Below, in pieces: positions 28,901 through 41,043 of a stretch of DNA of 64,000 nt. Source of the DNA: Megalopta genalis (taxonomy: Eukaryota; Arthropoda; Insecta; Hymenoptera; Halictidae); assembly GCF_051020955.1 (NCBI RefSeq), contig NW_027476969.1, forward strand, positions 49,833 to 113,832, written 5' to 3'. The number at the start of each line of letters is the position of its first letter. Position 1 is the first letter of the stretch. The notes beneath the pieces are model-generated. The model was not told the origin of the DNA, did not search any database, and saw only the letters and a list, made by a program, of their open reading frames with translations. Both the position numbers and the translations under genes were made by a program.

Positions 28901-30112
28901 TTAGCTTCAAATCGATGCGAAACACATGATTTTGCATCTAATCAATGCGAAGTGGAATGCTTACCTTCGAATCCATGCGAAACATATGATATAGCTCCAA
29001 ATACTTGTGATATACATGGTTCAGCTTCAACTGCATGCGAAACAAACGAGTTAGCTTCAAATCCATGCGAAACACATGATTTAGCTTCAAATCAATGCGA
29101 AGTAGGAGGTTTATCTTCGAACCCATGCGTAACATATGATATAGCTTCAAATACTTGTGATATACACGATGTAGCTTCAACAGCATGCGAAACAAACGAG
29201 TTAGATTCAAATCCATGCGAAACACATGATTTAACTTCAAATCAATGCGAAGTAGAAGGGTTATCTTCGAATCCATGCGAAACAAATGGTTTAGCTGCAA
29301 ATACTTGTGATATACATGATTTAGCTTCAACTGCATGCGAAACAAACGAGTTAACTTCAAATCCATGCGAAACACATGATTTAGCTTCAAATCAATGCGA
29401 AGTGGAAGACTTACCTTCGAATCCATGCTAAACGAATAGTTTAGGTTCAAATACTTGTGATATACATGGTTCAGCTTCAACTGCATGCGAAACAAACGAG
29501 TTAGCTTCAAATCCATGCGAAACACATGATTTAGCTTCAAATCAATGCGAAGTAGGAGGCTTATCTTCGAATCCATGCGAAACAAATGGTTTAGCTTCAA
29601 ATACTTGTGATATACATGATTTAGCTTCAACAGCATGCGAAACAAACGAGTTATCTTCAAATCCAAGCGAAACACATGATTTAGCTTCAAATCAATGCGA
29701 ATTAGAAGGGTTATCTTCGAATCCATGCGAAACATATGATATAGCTTCAAATACTTGTGATATACATGATTTAGATTCAACAGCATGCGAAACAAACGAG
29801 TTAGCTTCAAATCCATGCGAAACACATGATTTAGCTTCAAATGAATGCGAAGAACATGGATTATCTTCGAATCCATGCGAAACAAATGGTTTAGCTTCAA
29901 ATACTTGTGATGTACATGATTTAGCTTCAACTGCATGCGAAAAAAACGAGTTAGCTTCAAATCCATGCGAAACACATGATTTATCTTCAAATCAATGCGA
30001 AGTGGAAGGCTTACCTTCGAATCCATGCGAAACATATGATATAGCTTCAAATACTTGTGATATACATGGTTCAGCTTCAACTGCATGCGAAACAAACGAG
30101 TTAGCTTCAAAT
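25975..30112 (+). repeat. 4.14-kb tandem duplication, copy 1
   Basis: Copy 1 is followed immediately by copy 2 (30113-34401). The offset is 4,138 bp at the left end. Shared rare forms include gatgtacctg (26911 and 31049), gttagaatcc, ccataagaaac and a 193-residue plus-strand open frame (27004-27585 and 31140-31721). Copy 1 has a one-base loss at about 28638 (cttcaatcaatg), which breaks its frame. Confidence 0.87.
26866..26895 (+). repeat. Hybrid subunit S5/S2
   Basis: The left part is S5 (gcttcaaatcc) and the right part S2 (caaatggttta), joined in atgcgaaaca, so 60 bp including S1 are missing. It marks the change from the 750-bp domain to a different unit family. The same hybrid recurs at 31004-31033 in the second copy of the 4.1-kb duplication. 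Confidence 0.87.
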
Positions 30113-33100
30113 CCATGCGAAACACATGATTTAGATTAAAATCAATGCGAAGTAGAAGGCTTATCTTCGAATAAATGCGAAACAAATGATATAGCTTCAA
30201 ATATATGTGATAAACATGATTTAACTTCAACAGCATGCGAAACAAACGAGTTAGATTCAAATCCATGCGAAACACATGATTTAGCTTCAAATCAATGCGA
30301 AGTAGAAGGCTTATCTTCGAATCCATGCGAAACAATTGGATTAGCATCATATACTTGTGGTATACATGATTTAGCTTCAACAGCATGCGAAATAAACGAG
30401 TTAACTTCAAGTCCAAGCGAAAAACATGATTTACCTTCAAATCAATGCTAAGTAGAAAGCTTAGCTTCAAATCCATGGGATTCAAATGGTTTAGCTTCAA
30501 ATACTTGTGATATACATGATTCAGCTTCAACTGCATGCGAAACAAACGAGTTAGCTTCAAATCCATGCGAAACACATGATTTAGCATCAAATCAATGCGA
30601 AGTAGACGGCTTACCTTCGAAACCATGCTAAACATATGATATAGCTTCAAATACTTGTGATATACATGGTTCAGATTCAACTGCATGCGAAACAAACGAG
30701 TTAGCTTCAAATCCATGCGAAACACATGATTTAGCTTCAAATCAATGCGAAGTAGGAGGCTTATCTTCGAATCCATGCGAAACATATGATATAGCTTCAA
30801 ATACTTGTGATATACATGATTTAGCTTCAACAGCATGCGAAGCAAACGAGTTAACTTCAAGTCCAAGCGAAAAACATGATTTATCTTCAAATCAATGCTA
30901 AGTAGAAAGCTTAGCTTTAAATCCATGGGAATCAAATGGTTTAGCTTCAAATACTTGTGATATACATGATTCAGCTTCAACTGTATGCGAAACAAACGAG
31001 TTAGCTTCAAATCCATGCGAAACAAATGGTTTAGCTTCAAATACTTGTGATGTACCTGATTTAGCTTCAACTGCATGCGAAAAACGAGTTAGCTTCAAAT
31101 CGATGCGAAACACATGATTTTGCATCTAATCAATGCGAAGTGGAAGGCTTACCTTCGAATCCATGCGAAACATATGATATAGCTTCAAATACTTGTGATA
31201 TACATGGTTCAGCTTCAACTGCATGCGAAACAAACGAGTTAGCTTCAAATCCATGCGAAACACATGATTTAGCTTCAAATCAATGCGAAGTAGGAGGTTT
31301 ATCTTCGAATCCATGCGTAACATATGATATAGCTTCAAATACTTGTGATATACACGATGTAGCTTCAACAGCATGCGAAACAAACGAGTTAGATTCAAAT
31401 CCATGCGAAACACATGATTTAACTTCAAATCAATGCGAAGTAGAAGGGTTATCTTCGAATCCATGCGAAACAAATGGTTTAGCTGCAAATACTTGTGATA
31501 TACATGATTTAGCTTCAACTGCATGCGAAACAAACGAGTTAACTTCAAATCCATGCGAAACACATGATTTAGCTTCAAATCAATGCGAAGTGGAAGACTT
31601 ACCTTCGAATCCATGCCAAACGAATAGTTTAGGTTCAAATACTTGTGATATACATGGTTCAGCTTCAACTGCATGCGAAACAAACGAGTTAGATCAAATC
31701 CATGCGAAACACATGATTTAGCTTCAAATCAATGCGAAGTAGAAGGCTTATGTTAGAATCCATGCGAAACAATTGGATTAGCTTCATATACTTGTGTTAT
31801 ACATGATTTAGCTTCAACAGCATGCGAAATAAACGAGTTAGATTCAAATCCATAAGAAACACATGATTTAACTTCAAATCAATGCGAACTAGAAGGGTTA
31901 TCTTCGAATCCATGCGAAACAAATGGTTTAGCTGCAAATACTTGTGATATACATGACTTAGATTCAACAGCATGCGAAACAAACGAGTTAGCTTCAAATC
32001 CATGCGAAACACATGATTTAGCTTCAAAACAATGCGAAGTAGATGGATTATCTTCGAATCCATGCGAAACAAATGGTTTATCTTCAAATACTTGTGATAT
32101 ACATGATTTAGCTTTAACAGCATGCGAAACAAACGAGTTATCTTCAAATCCAATCGAAACACATGATTTAGCTTCAAATGAATGCGAAGAACATGGATTA
32201 TCTTCGAATCCATGCGAAACAAATGGTTTAGCTTCAAATACTTGTGATGTACATGATTTAGCTTCAATTGCATGCGAAAAAAACGAGTTAGCTTCAAATC
32301 CATGTGAAACACATGATTTAGCATCTAATCAATGCGAAGTAGAAGGCTGATTTTCGAATCCATGCGAAGCAAATGGTTTGGCTTCAAATACTTGTGATAT
32401 ACATGATTTAGCTTCAACTGCATGCGAAACAAACGAGTTAACTTCAAATCCATGCGAAACACATGATTTAGCTTCAAATCAATGCGAAGTGGAAAGCTTA
32501 CCTTCGAATCCATGCGAAACATATGATATAGCCTCAAATACTTGTGATATACATGGTTCAGCTTCAACTGCATGCGAAACAAACGAGTTAGCTTCAAATC
32601 GATGCGAAACACATGATTTAGCTTCAAATCAATGCGAAGTAGGAGGCTTATCTTCGAATCCATGCGAAACATATGATATAGCTTCAAATACTTGTGATAT
32701 ACACGATTTAGCTTCAACAGCATGCGAAACAAACGAGTTAGATTCAAATCCATGCGAAACACATGATTTAGCTTCAAATCAATGCGAAGTAGAAGGCTTA
32801 TGTCCGAATCCATACGAAACAATTGGATTAGCTTCATATACTTGCGATATACATGATTTAGCTTCAACAGCATGCGAAATAAACGAGTTAGATTCAAATC
32901 CATGCGAAACACATGATTTAACTTCAAATCAATGCGAAGTAGAAGGGTTATCTTCGAATCCATGCGAAACAAATGGTTTAGCTGCAAATACTTGTGATAT
33001 ACATGATTTTGCTTCAACTGCATGCGAAACAAACGAGTTAACTTCAAATCCATGCGAAACACATGACTTAGCTTCAAATGAATGCGAAGAACATGGATTA

Positions 33101-34401
33101 TCTTCGAATCCATGCGAAACAAATGGTTTAGCTTCAAATACTTGTGATGTACATGATTTATCTTCAACTGCATGCGAAAAAAACGAGTTAGCTTCAAATC
33201 GATGCGAAACACATGATTTTGCATCTAATCAATGCGAAGTGGAATGCTTACCTTCGAATCCATGCGAAACATATGATATAGCTCCAAATACTTGTGATAT
33301 ACATGGTTTCAGCTTCAACTGCATGCGAAACAAACGAGTTAGCTTCAAATCCATGCGAAACACATGATTTAGCTTCAAATCAATGCGAAGTAGGAGGTTT
33401 ATCTTCGAATCCATGCGTAACATATGATATAGCTTCAAATACTTGTGATATACACGATGTAGCTTCAACAGCATGCGAAACAAACGAGTTAGATTCAAAT
33501 CCATGCGAAACACATGATTTAACTTCAAATCAATGCGAAGTAGAAGGGTTATCTTCGAATCCATGCGAAACAAATGGTTTAGCTGCAAATACTTGTGATA
33601 TACATGATTTAGCTTCAACTGCATGCGAAACAAACGAGTTAACTTCAAATCCATGCGAAACACATGATTTTAGCTTCAAATCAATGCGACGTGGAAGACT
33701 TACCTTCGAATCCATGCTAAACGAATAGTTTAGGTTCAAATACTTGTGATATACATGGTTCAGCTTCATCTGCATGCGAAACAAACGAGTTAGCTTCAAA
33801 TCCATGCGAAACACATGATTTAGCTTCAAATCAATGCGAAGTAGGAGGCTTATCTTCGAATCCATGCGAAACAAATGGTTTAGCTTCAAATACTTGTGAT
33901 ATACATGATTTAGCTTCAACAGCATGCGAAACAAACGAGTTATCTTCAAATCCAAGCGAAACACATGATTTAGCTTCAAATCAATGCGAATTAGAAGGGT
34001 TATCTTCGAATCCATGCGAAACATATGATATAGCTTCAAATACTTGTGATATACATGATTTAGATTCAACAGCATGCGAAACAAACGAGTTAGCTTCAAA
34101 TCCATGCGAAACACATGATTTAGCTTCAAATGAATGCGAAGAACATGGATTATCTTCGAATCCATGCGAAACAAATGGTTTAGCTTCAAATACTTGTGAT
34201 GTACATGATTTAGCTTCAACTGCATGCGAAAAAAACGAGTTAGCTTCAAATCCATGCGAAACACATGATTTATCTTCAAATCAATGCGAAGTGGAAGGCT
34301 TACCTTCGAATCCATGCGAAACATATGATATAGCTTCAAATACTTGTGATATACATGGTTCAGCTTCAACTGCATGCGAAACAAACGAGTTAGCTTCAAA
34401 T
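30113..34401 (+). repeat. 4.14-kb tandem duplication, copy 2
   Basis: Relative to copy 1 the offset drops by 2 near 31079, where a seven-A run has become five. It then rises by 150 near 32.3 kb, where an additional unit containing ggctgattttcg has been gained, by 1 at the copy-1 deletion near 28638, and by 1 at each of two single-base insertions near 33306 and 33668. The final offset is 4,289 bp. These steps account for the whole length difference. Confidence 0.85.
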
Positions 34402-37400
34402 CCATGCGAAACACATTATTTAGCTTCAAATCAATGCGAAGTAGGAGGCTTATCTTCGAATCCATGCGAAACATATGATATAGCTTCAAATACTTGTGAT
34501 ATACAAGATTTAGCTTCAACAACATGCGAAACAAACGAGTTAGATTCAAATCCATGCGAAACACATGATTTAGCTTCAAATCAATGCGAAGTAGCAGGCT
34601 TATGTTCGAATCCATGCGAAACAATTGGATTAGCTTCATATACTTGCGATATACATGATTTAGCTTCAACAGCATGCGAAAATAAACGAGTTAGATTCAA
34701 ATCCATGCGAAACACATGATTTAACTTCAAATCAATGCGAAGTAGAAGGGTTATCTTCGAATCCATGCGAAGCAAATGGTTTGGCTTCAAATACTTGTGA
34801 TGTACATGATTTAGCTTCAACTGCATGCGAAAAAAAACGAGTTAGCTTCAAATCCATGCGAAACACATGATTTATCTTCAAATCAATGCGAAGTGGAAGG
34901 CTTACCTTCGAATCCATGCTAAACATATGATATAGCTTCAAATACTTGTGATATACATGGTTCAGCTTCAACTGCATGCGAAACAAACGAGTTAGCTTCA
35001 AATCCATGCGAAACACATTATTTAGCTTCAAATCAATGCGAAGTAGGAGGCTTATCTTCGAATCCATGCGAAACATATGATATAGCTTCAAATACTTGTG
35101 ATATACAAGATTTAGCTTCAACAACATGCGAAACAAACGAGTTAGATTCAAATCCATGCGAAACACATGATTTAGCTTCAAATCAATGCGAAGTAGCAGG
35201 CTTATGTTCGAATCCATGCGAAACAATTGGATTAGCTTCATATACTTGCGATATACATGATTTAGCTTCAACAGCATGCGAAATAAACGAGTTAGATTCA
35301 AATCCATGCGAAACACATGATGTAACTTCAAATCAATGCGAAGTAGAAGGGGTTATCTTCGAATCCATGCGAAACAAATGATTTAGCTGCAAATACTTGT
35401 GATATACATGATTTAGCTTCAATTGCATGCGAAACAAACGAGTTAACTTCAAATCCATGCGAAACACATGATTTAGCTTCAAATCAATGCGAAGTGGAAG
35501 GCTTACCTTCGAATCCATGCGAAACATATGATATAGCTTCAAATACTTGTGATATACATGGTTCAGCTTCAACTGCATGCGAAACAAACGAGTTAGCTTC
35601 AAATCCATGCGAAACACATTATTTAGCTTCAAATCAATGCGAAGTAGGAGGCTTATCTTCGAATCCATGCGAAACAAATGATATAGCTTCAAATACTTGT
35701 GATATACACGATTTAGCTTCAACAGCATGCGAAACAAACGAGTTAGATTCAAATCCATGCGAAACACATGATTTAGCTTCAAATCAATGCGAAGTAGAAG
35801 GCTTATGTTTCGAATCCATGCGAAACAATTGGATTAGCTTCATATACTTGCGATATACATGATTTAGATTCAACAGCATGCGAAATAAACGAGTTAGATT
35901 CAAATCCATGCGAAACACATGATTTAACTTCAAATCAATGCGAAGTAGAAGGGTTATCTTCGAATCCATGCGAAACAAATGGTTTAGCTGCAAATACTTG
36001 TGATATACATGATTTAGCTTCAACTGCATGCGAAACAAAACGAGTTAACTTCAAATCCATGCGAAACACATGATTTAGCTTCAAATCAATGCGAAGTGGA
36101 AGGCTTACCTTCGAATCCATGCGAAACGAATAGTTTAGCTTCAAATACTTGTGATATAACATGGTTCAGCTTCAACTGCATGGGAAACAAACGAGTTAGC
36201 TTCAAATCCATGCGAAAACACATGATTTAGCTTCAAATCAATGCGAAGTAGGAGACTTATCTTCGAATCCATGCGAAACAAATGGTTTATCTTCAAATAC
36301 TTGAATTATACATGATTTAGCTTTATCAGCATGCGAAAACAAACGAGTTATCTTCAAATCCAATCGAAACACATGATTTAGCTTCAAATGAATGCGAAGA
36401 ACATGGATTATCTTCGAATCCATGCGAAACAAATGGTTTAGCTTCAAATACTTGTGATGTACATGATTTAGCTTCAACTGCATGCGAAAAAAACGAGTTA
36501 GCTTCAAATCCATGCGAAACACATGATTTAGCATCTAATCAATGCGAAGTAGAAGGCTGATTTTCGAATCCATGCGAAGCAAATGGTTTGGCTTCAAATA
36601 CTTGTGATACACTTGATTTAGCTTCAACAGCATGCGAAACAAACGAGTTAGATTCAAATCCATGCGAAAACACATGATTTAGCTTCAAATCAATGCGAAG
36701 TAGATGGCTTATCTTCGAATACATGCGAAACAAATGGATTAGCTTCATATACTTGTGATATACATGATTTAGCTTCAACAGCATACGAAATAAACGAGTT
36801 AGATTCAAATCCATGCGAAACACATGATTTAACTTGAAATCAATGCGAAGTAGAAGGGTTATCTTCGAATCCATGCGAAACAAATGGTTTAGCTGCAAAT
36901 ACTTGTGATATACATGATTTAGCTTCAACTGCATGCGAAACAAACGAGTTAACTTCAAATCCATGCGAAACACATGATTTAGCTTCAAATCAATGCGAAG
37001 TGGAAGACTTACCTTCGAATCCATGCTAAACGAATAGTTTAGGTTCAAATACTTGTGATATACATGGTTCAGCTTCAACTGCATGCGAAACAAACGAGTT
37101 AGCTTCAAATCCATGCGAAAACACATGATTTAGCTTCAAATCAATGCGAAGTAGGACGGCTTATCTTCGAATCCATGCGAAACAAATGGTTTAGCTTCAA
37201 ATACTTGTGATATACATGATTTAGCTTCAACAGCATGCGAAACAAACGAGTTATCTTCAAATCCAAGCGAAACACATGATTTAGATTCAAATCAATGCGA
37301 ATTAGAAGGGTTATCTTCGAATCCATGCGAAACATATGATATAGCTTCAAATACTTGTGATATACATGACTTAGATTCAACAGCATGCGAAACAAACGAG

Positions 37401-37412
37401 TTAGCTTCAAAA
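33306..37412 (+). other. Cluster of single-base insertions; suspected sequence error
   Basis: Fourteen +1 changes occur in 4.1 kb, at about 33306, 33668, 34679, 34830, 35348, 35808, 36037, 36157, 36213, 36334, 36666, 37119, 37153 and 37409. Nearly all lengthen a short run of A, T or G, for example gcgaaaacac for gcgaaacac and ggggtt for gggtt. Most are private to one location and are missing from the closely related partner copies. Other parts of the window have few private indels. Inference: residual long-read error in a poorly polished stretch. A real hypermutated segment is possible but less likely. Confidence 0.65.
33531..36840 (+). repeat. 3.3-kb tandem duplication, copy 1 (indel-rich)
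   Basis: Copy 1 is 3,310 bp and its neighbour 36841-40142 is 3,302 bp. They share very rare forms, such as acttgaattatacatg with ctttatcagc (about 36301 and 39606) and aacttgaaatc at both right ends. Copy 1 carries ten single-base insertions that copy 2 lacks, listed in the findings. The tally of indels explains the 8-bp length difference exactly. Confidence 0.85.
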
Positions 37413-40142
37413 TCCATGCGAAACACATGATTTAGCTTCAAATGAATGCGAAGAACATGGATTATCTTCGAATCCATGCGAAACAAATGGTTTAGCTTCA
37501 AATACTTGTGATGTACATGATTTAGCTTCAACTGCATGCGAAAAAAACGAGTTAGCTTCAAATCCATGCGAAACACATGATTTATCTTCAAATCAATGCG
37601 AAGTGGAAGGCTTACCTTCGAATCCATGCGAAACATATGATATAGCTTCAAATACTTGTGATATACATGGTTCAGCTTCAACTGCATGCGAAACAAACGA
37701 GTTAGCTTCAAATCCATGCGAAACACATTATTTAGCTTCAAATCAATGCGAAGTAGGAGGCTTATCTTCGAATCCATGCGAAACATATGATATAGCTTCA
37801 AATACTTGTGATATACAAGATTTAGCTTCAACAACATGCGAAACAAACGAGTTAGATTCAAATCCATGCGAAACACATGATTTAGCTTCAAATCAATGCG
37901 AAGTAGCAGGCTTATGTTCGAATCCATGCGAAACAATTGGATTAGCTTCATATACTTGCGATATACATGATTTAGCTTCAACAGCATGCGAAATAAACGA
38001 GTTAGATTCAAATCCATGCGAAACACATGATTTAACTTCAAATCAATGCGAAGTAGAAGGGTTATCTTCGAATCCATGCGAAGCAAATGGTTTGGCTTCA
38101 AATACTTGTGATGTACATGATTTAGCTTCAACTGCATGCGAAAAAAACGAGTTAGCTTCAAATCCATGCGAAACACATGATTTATCTTCAAATCAATGCG
38201 AAGTGGAAGGCTTACCTTCGAATCCATGCGAAACATATGATATAGCTTCAAATACTTGTGATATACATGGTTCAGCTTCAACTGCATGCGAAACAAACGA
38301 GTTAGCTTCAAATCCATGCGAAACACATTATTTAGCTTCAAATCAATGCGAAGTAGGAGGCTTATCTTCGAATCCATGCGAAACATATGATATAGCTTCA
38401 AATACTTGTGATATACAAGATTTAGCTTCAACAACATGCGAATCAAACGAGTTAGATTCAAATCCATGCGAAACACATGATTTAGCTTCAAATCAATGCG
38501 AAGTAGCAGGCTTATGTTCGAATCCATGCGAAACAATTGGATTAGCTTCATATACTTGCGATATACATGATTTAGCTTCAACAGCATGCGAAATAAACGA
38601 GTTAGATTCAAATCCATGCGAAACACATGATTTAACTTCAAATCAATGCGAAGTAGAAGGGTTATCTTCGAATCCATGCGAAACAAATGATTTAGCTGCA
38701 AATACTTGTGATATACATGATTTAGCTTCAATTGCATGCGAAACAAACGAGTTAACTTCAAATCCATGCGAAACACATGATTTAGCTTCAAATCAATGCG
38801 AAGTGGAAGGCTTACCTTCGAATCCATGCGAAACATATGATATAGCTTCAAATACTTGTGATATACATGGTTCAGCTTCAACTGCATGCGAAACAAACGA
38901 GTTAGCTTCAAATCCATGCGAAACACATTATTTAGCTTCAAATCAATGCGAAGTAGGAGGCTTATCTTCGAATCCATGCGAAACAAATGATATAGCTTCA
39001 AATACTTGTGATATACACGATTTAGCTTCAACAGCATGCGAAACAAACGAGTTAGATTCAAATCCATGCGAAACACATGATTTAGCTTCAAATCAATGCG
39101 AAGTAGAAGGCTTATGTTCGAATCCATGCGAAACAATTGGATTAGCTTAATATACTTGCGATATACATGATTTAGATTCAACAGCATGCGAAATAAACGA
39201 GTTAGATTCAAATCCATGCGAAACACATGATTTAACTTCAAATCAATGCGAAGTAGAAGGGTTATCTTCGAATCCATGCGAAACAAATGGTTTAGCTGCA
39301 AATACTTGTGATATACATGATTTAGCTTCAACTGCATGCGAAACAAACGAGTTAACTTCAAATCCATGCGAAACACATGATTTAGCTTCAAATCAATGCG
39401 AAGTGGAAGGCTTACCTTCGAATCCATGCGAAACGAATAGTTTAGCTTCAAATACTTGTGATATACATGGTTCAGCTTCAACTGCATGGGAAACAAACGA
39501 GTTAGCTTCAAATCCATGCGAAACACATGATTTAGCTTCAAATCAATGCGAAGTAGGAGACTTATCTTCGAATCCATGCGAAACAAATGGTTTATCTTCA
39601 AATACTTGAATTATACATGATTTAGCTTTATCAGCATGCGAAACAAACGAGTTATCTTCAAATCCAATCGAAACACATGATTTAGCTTCAAATGAATGCG
39701 AAGAACATGGATTATCTTCGAACCATGCGAAACAAATGGTTTAGCTTCAAATACTTGTGATGTACATGATTTAGCTTCAACTGCATGCGAAAAAAACGAG
39801 TTAGCTTCAAATCCATGCGAAACACATGATTTAGCATCTAATCAATGCGAAGTAGAAGGCTGATTTTCGAATCCATGCGAAGCAAATGGTTTGGCTTCAA
39901 ATACTTGTGATACACTTGATTTAGCTTCAACAGCATGCGAAACAAACGAGTTAGATTCAAATCCATGCGAAACACATGATTTAGCTTCAAATCAATGCGA
40001 AGTAGATGGCTTATCTTCGAATACATGCGAAACAAATGGATTAGCTTCATATACTTGTGAAATACATGATTTAGCTTCAACAGCATACGAAATAAACGAG
40101 TTAGATTCAAATCCATGCGAAACACATGATTTAACTTGAAAT
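36841..40142 (+). repeat. 3.3-kb tandem duplication, copy 2
   Basis: The second copy has three single-base insertions near its left end (about 37119, 37153 and 37409) and a one-base loss near 39718 (cttcgaaccatg). The part from 37.41 to 39.72 kb has no indel relative to the 150-bp register. A substitution near 39148 (attagcttaat) makes a stop in the plus frame that copy 1 lacks. Confidence 0.85.
37603..39150 (+). other. Longest plus-strand open frame, 515 codons; probably not a gene
   Basis: It starts at GTG in gaagtggaagg, has no ATG codon in frame, and ends at a TAA made by a private C-to-A change near 39148. The conceptual product is about fifty decapeptides with Cys at position 5. It coincides with the part of the 3.3-kb duplication that lacks indels. 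The homologous part of the other copy (34291-35862) is broken repeatedly, which argues against a maintained gene. Confidence 0.13.
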
Positions 40143-40433
40143 CAATGCGAAGTAGAAGGGTTATCTTCGAATCCATGCGAAACAAATGGTTTAGCTGCAA
40201 ATACTTGTGATATACATGATTTAGCTTCAACTGCATGCGAAACAAACGAGTTAACTTCAAATCCATGCGAAACACATGATTTAGCTTCAAATCAATGCCA
40301 AGTGGAAGGCTTACCTTCGAATCCATGCGAAACGAATAGTTTAGCTTCAAATACTTGTGATATACATGGTTCAGCTTCAACTGCATGCGAAACAAACGAG
40401 TTAGCTTCAAATCCATGCGAAACACATGATTTA

Positions 40434-40583
40434 GCTTCAAATCAATGCGAAGTAGGAGGCTTATCTTCGAATCCATGCGAAACAAATGGTTTAGCTTCAA
40501 ATACTTGTGATATACATGATTTAGCTTCAACAGCATGCGAAAAAAACGAGTTAGCTTCAAATCCATGCGAAACACATGATTTA
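40434..40583 (+). repeat. Representative 150-bp unit (S1-S5)
   Basis: A near-consensus unit, given as a reference for the others. S1 is 40434-40463, S2 40464-40493, S3 40494-40523, S4 40524-40553 and S5 40554-40583. The subunits are clearly homologous. S3 is the most divergent, having cttgtga where the others have atgcgaa. S2 contains the palindrome TTCGAA and S4 contains GCATGC, each normally once per 150 bp. Hand count of a consensus unit: A 54, T 41, C 29, G 26, with six CpG. This copy differs from the commonest form by gtaggagg in S1 and an A-run in S4 (gcgaaaaaaacg, where the commoner form is gcgaaacaaacg). Confidence 0.93.
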
Positions 40584-40755
40584 GCTTCAAATCAATGCGA
40601 AGTAGGAGGCTTATCTTCGAATCCATGCGAAACAAATGGTTTAGCTTCAAATACTTGTGATATACATGATTTAGCTTCAACAGCATGCGAAACAAACGAG
40701 TTATCTTCAAATCCAAGCGAAACACATGATTTAGCTTCAAATTAATGCGAAGTAG

Positions 40756-41043
40756 ATGGATTATCTTCGAATGCATGCGACAAATGGTTTAGCTTCAAAT
40801 ACTTGTGATGTACATGATTTAGCTTCAACTGCATGCGAAAAAAACGAGTTAGCTTCAAATCCATGCGAAACACATGATTTAGCTTCAAATCAATGCGAAG
40901 TAGGAGGCTTATCTTCGAATCCATGCGAAACAAATGGTTTAGCTTCAAATACTTGTGATATACATGATTTAGCTTCAACAGCATGCGAAACAAACGAGTT
41001 ATCTTCAAATCCAAGCGAAACACATGATTTAGCTTCAAATTAA
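40756..41043 (+). other. 95-codon ATG open frame created by the 2-bp deletion
   Basis: This is one of very few plus-strand frames that begin with ATG (in gtagatggattatc). It reads the repeat out of its usual frame for about nine codons and then enters the Cys-decapeptide frame through the 2-bp deletion at 40777. It ends at TAA in caaattaatgcg. Frames with the same translation occur at 42104-42391, 49001-49288, 52747-53034, 56704-56991 and 59550-59837. All lie between paired deletion markers 298 bp apart. Probably a by-product of the cassette structure. Confidence 0.15.
40777..40787 (+). repeat. Diagnostic 2-bp deletion in S2 (gcgacaaatgg)
   Basis: S2 normally reads gcgaaacaaatgg; here two A are missing and the preceding base pattern is gaatgcatgcg. 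The marker starts at 40777, 41075, 42125, 42423, 44523, 47073, 49022, 49320, 51119, 52768, 53066, 54415, 56725, 57023, 58072, 59571, 59869 and 61368. It is absent before 40.7 kb. Six pairs are 298 bp apart, which is two units minus 2 bp. It defines a repeat lineage restricted to the right part of the window. Confidence 0.92.

Noticed and set aside
33294..33728. Plus-strand frame of 144 codons with an ATG at 33303
   Set aside because: It exists only because of a one-base insertion near 33306 in the suspected error cluster. The partner copy near 29.0 kb lacks it.
40464..40493. Hairpin or terminator from the S2 arms TTCG and CGAA
   Set aside because: The arms are only four or five bases with an eight-base loop and no T-run. 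They occur in every unit as part of the repeat core, so there is no evidence for a terminator.
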